In this document: positions 62,949-64,000 of the stretch, one piece after another | Position numbering within the stretch: position 1 is the first letter of the stretch | How the letters are laid out: each line of letters starts with the position of its first letter | Source of the DNA: Prochlorococcus marinus CUG1435 | Lineage (GTDB): Bacteria > Cyanobacteriota > Cyanobacteriia > PCC-6307 > Cyanobiaceae | Direction: 5' to 3' | Length of the DNA stretch: 64,000 nucleotides | Assembly (NCBI GenBank): GCA_017644375.1 | Contig: JAEPLP010000001.1 | Location: 1,224,001 to 1,288,000, forward strand | Made by a program: the position numbers and the translations under genes | Notes under the pieces: generated by a model | Databases searched by the model: none | What the model saw: only the letters and a program-made list of their open reading frames with translations | Told to the model about the DNA's origin: nothing

Positions 62949-63239
62949 ATGACTTCAGGAGTCGCTAATGTTCGGACTTATTTTTATCGTGGCAGCTTTA
63001 TTGACCCCCCAACTGGCTGGTTGTTTAACAAAAAAAGTGGTTTATTAATTTTTTTTGAGAGTTATAAGAAATCTGTATCTAATAACTTAAAAGTATATAC
63101 TCATCTTTTCTACGCAAATGAATTAGGTGAACCAGCCCAAATTAAAAATTCAAGACTTCATTCTATTGAGTGTGCTTGTGAAACATGGAATGAATTAATT
63201 TCAGGAGGTTGGCAAATTGTTACTAATAAATTCCAGTAA
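62949..63239 (+). CDS. DUF1651 family protein, copy 2
   Basis: 96 residues, paralog of the protein at 60503: VANVRTYFYRGSFIDPPTGWLFNKKSGLLIFFESYK and HLFYANELGEPAQIKNSRLHSIECACETWNELISGGW. The pattern of conserved GW and NELGEP fits DUF1651. It is followed 3 nt later by the Cys-rich small gene. LexA-like box at the promoter. Role unknown. Confidence 0.82.
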   Translation: MTSGVANVRTYFYRGSFIDPPTGWLFNKKSGLLIFFESYKKSVSNNLKVYTHLFYANELGEPAQIKNSRLHSIECACETWNELISGGWQIVTNKFQ

Positions 63240-63241
63240 TC

Positions 63242-63475
63242 ATGATCAAGGTAAATCCTTCAAAATGGGAATATCTAAAAGAATCTACCCTAAAACGAAA
63301 ACGAACAAAGATTTGTATTACTTGCAATCACTTTCGCTACAGCACCACAGAAACTTTTGCTACTATCTTGATCTGTCCAAAATACGAAAAACGCATACCT
63401 CAGGGTGATCATTTACTTAAAGGCTGTGAGTATTGGCAAAAAAATAGGACGATATTTTCTCCTGAAGCATCTTAA
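63242..63475 (+). CDS. small Cys-rich (zinc-ribbon-like) protein
   Basis: 77 residues. ICITCNHFRYS ... LICPKYEKRIPQGDHLLKGCEYW gives C-x2-C, a third Cys and a fourth in a His/Cys-containing C-terminal loop, which could bind zinc. It starts 3 nt after DUF1651 copy 2 on the same strand, so it is cotranscribed and under the same LexA-like control. Function unknown. Confidence 0.65.
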   Translation: MIKVNPSKWEYLKESTLKRKRTKICITCNHFRYSTTETFATILICPKYEKRIPQGDHLLKGCEYWQKNRTIFSPEAS

Positions 63476-63575
63476 TTATTCTCTTATTAAACTTCTTTAG
63501 GTAGAGATATTTAATTATGTAAACAAAGCATTATTTTATACAACTTAAAAAATTCTTTTTAAGTAATTTTGAAGC

Positions 63576-63677
63576 ATGATTCAATTCTACTTTTCCATAT
63601 TTTTATTAGTTGTGCTTACATTTTTTGCACTTTTATTAGATGCACCAGAATTGGCATCTTTAATTCAAACATTTTAG
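63576..63677 (+). CDS. small single-pass membrane protein, 33 aa
   Basis: MIQFYFSIFLLVVLTFFALL is a hydrophobic helix, then LDAPELASLIQTF. Size and topology resemble small photosystem or cytochrome subunits, but no identity is shown. A weak hairpin (AAATCAG ... CTGATTT, 63686-63707) follows. Confidence 0.5.
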   Translation: MIQFYFSIFLLVVLTFFALLLDAPELASLIQTF

Positions 63678-63759
63678 AAAATAATAAATCAGCATTTTTA
63701 CTGATTTACTTTCTTAATAAGTAAGGCGTAGGTTTAATTTGTTGAATAGGAGGGATCTA

Positions 63760-63801
63760 ATGATTGACAGTCCACCAGAGGAGTTAGATTATAAAATTTA
63801 A
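63760..63801 (+). CDS. 13-residue mini-ORF with strong Shine-Dalgarno
   Basis: MIDSPPEELDYKI, preceded by AGGAGG at 63748-63753, 6 nt before the ATG. Such a full Shine-Dalgarno is rare in this window, where most genes have none. A strong terminator follows 26 nt after the stop. It could be a short regulatory peptide, or the segment could be a small RNA. Real translation is unproven. Confidence 0.4.
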   Translation: MIDSPPEELDYKI

Positions 63802-63827
63802 ATCTAGATAAAACTAATGCTAAATCT

Positions 63828-63862
63828 GGAATGAATCTTCTATTCGAGATTCATTCCTTTTT
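63828..63862 (+). terminator. strong terminator after the mini-ORF
   Basis: Perfect stem GGAATGAATCT / AGATTCATTCC with an 8-nt loop, followed by TTTTT. Confidence 0.88.
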
Positions 63863-63925
63863 AATTTCTTTCTAAAAAATGTAAATTATAAATATTAAAT
63901 TTTAAAAGTAAAAAATCTCTTCATA

Positions 63926-64000
63926 TTAAAATGATTTGAGGCCTAAGTCTCTTCTTAGATAGTGGCTAACTTTACCTGAATCCAAAACCAGTTTTTTGAT
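63926..64000 (-). CDS. 3' end of a gene running off the window
   Basis: Minus-strand frame open to the window edge, ending SGKVSHYLRRDLGLKSF before a TAA at 63926-63928. Only about 24 codons are visible, so neither the family nor the reality of the gene is sure. Confidence 0.35.
   Translation of the reverse strand: MKKLVLDSGKVSHYLRRDLGLKSF

Noticed and set aside
59400-64000. prophage or intact mobile element
   Set aside because: Small genes and fragments resemble an accessory island, but no integrase, terminase, capsid or transposase was seen.

Overview
The window looks like chromosome from a high-light-adapted Prochlorococcus. It is very AT-rich, has compact genes with short spacers and frequent TTG/GTG starts, and encodes a Pcb divinyl-chlorophyll antenna protein, an epsilon-type lycopene cyclase, a B12-dependent ribonucleotide reductase and several small proteins known only from picocyanobacteria. 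From memory the order (pcb, GltS-like, GST, SDR, crtL ... nrdJ, prfC ... phn, aspC ... purK) follows the high-light core backbone. The exact strain cannot be named from sequence alone.

Layout. 1-1.5 kb: small hypothetical genes and a decayed ORF. 1.5-9.9 kb: photosynthesis and pigment genes (pcb, lycopene cyclase, a POR-like reductase) mixed with a GltS-type symporter, a GST, a GIY-YIG protein and an MscS channel. 9.9-15.7 kb: isochorismatase-like hydrolase, Fur-family regulator, ArsS-like radical SAM enzyme, and a salt-tolerance phosphatase divergent from an NAD-binding dehydrogenase-like protein. 15.7-24.3 kb: metY-metA, a SulP transporter, an FAD oxidoreductase, a two-domain CbiX chelatase, DUF2811 and a GMC oxidoreductase; a trio of DnaA-box-like sites lies at 22.17-22.21 kb. 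24.4-31.3 kb: a lumenal pentapeptide protein, a GIY-YIG-like/ribbon-helix-helix pair, GloA, Tic20, then a run of poorly conserved membrane proteins and a methyltransferase ending at tRNA-Ser(UGA).

31.4-34 kb is the most unusual segment. Next to the intact tRNA-Ser is a gene for an exported protein. A tandem copy of the 5' half of the tRNA, its upstream flank and a paralogous gene follows 1,316 bp away. The two exported proteins share about 100 N-terminal residues but have unrelated C-terminal parts, and a remnant of the first C-terminal tail survives downstream of the second gene.

34-59.2 kb is core: small membrane and DUF4278 proteins, nrdJ, prfC, hslO, rsmE, a VTE6-like protein, a PhnCDE-type importer, aspC, a family 4-like uracil-DNA glycosylase lacking Fe-S ligands, ispG, ctpA, nadA, aroB and purK, with the 6S RNA gene just downstream of purK. 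59.4-64 kb is an accessory region of tiny genes. It has two DUF1651 genes whose near-identical promoters each carry a LexA-box-like palindrome, a stand-alone NAD-ligase adenylation domain, gene fragments, and a 13-codon ORF with an unusually strong ribosome binding site.

Core functions represented include light harvesting and pigment synthesis, sulfur assimilation into methionine, cobalamin/siroheme chemistry linked to the B12-dependent reductase, and P-compound uptake. Most accessory proteins have no assignable function.
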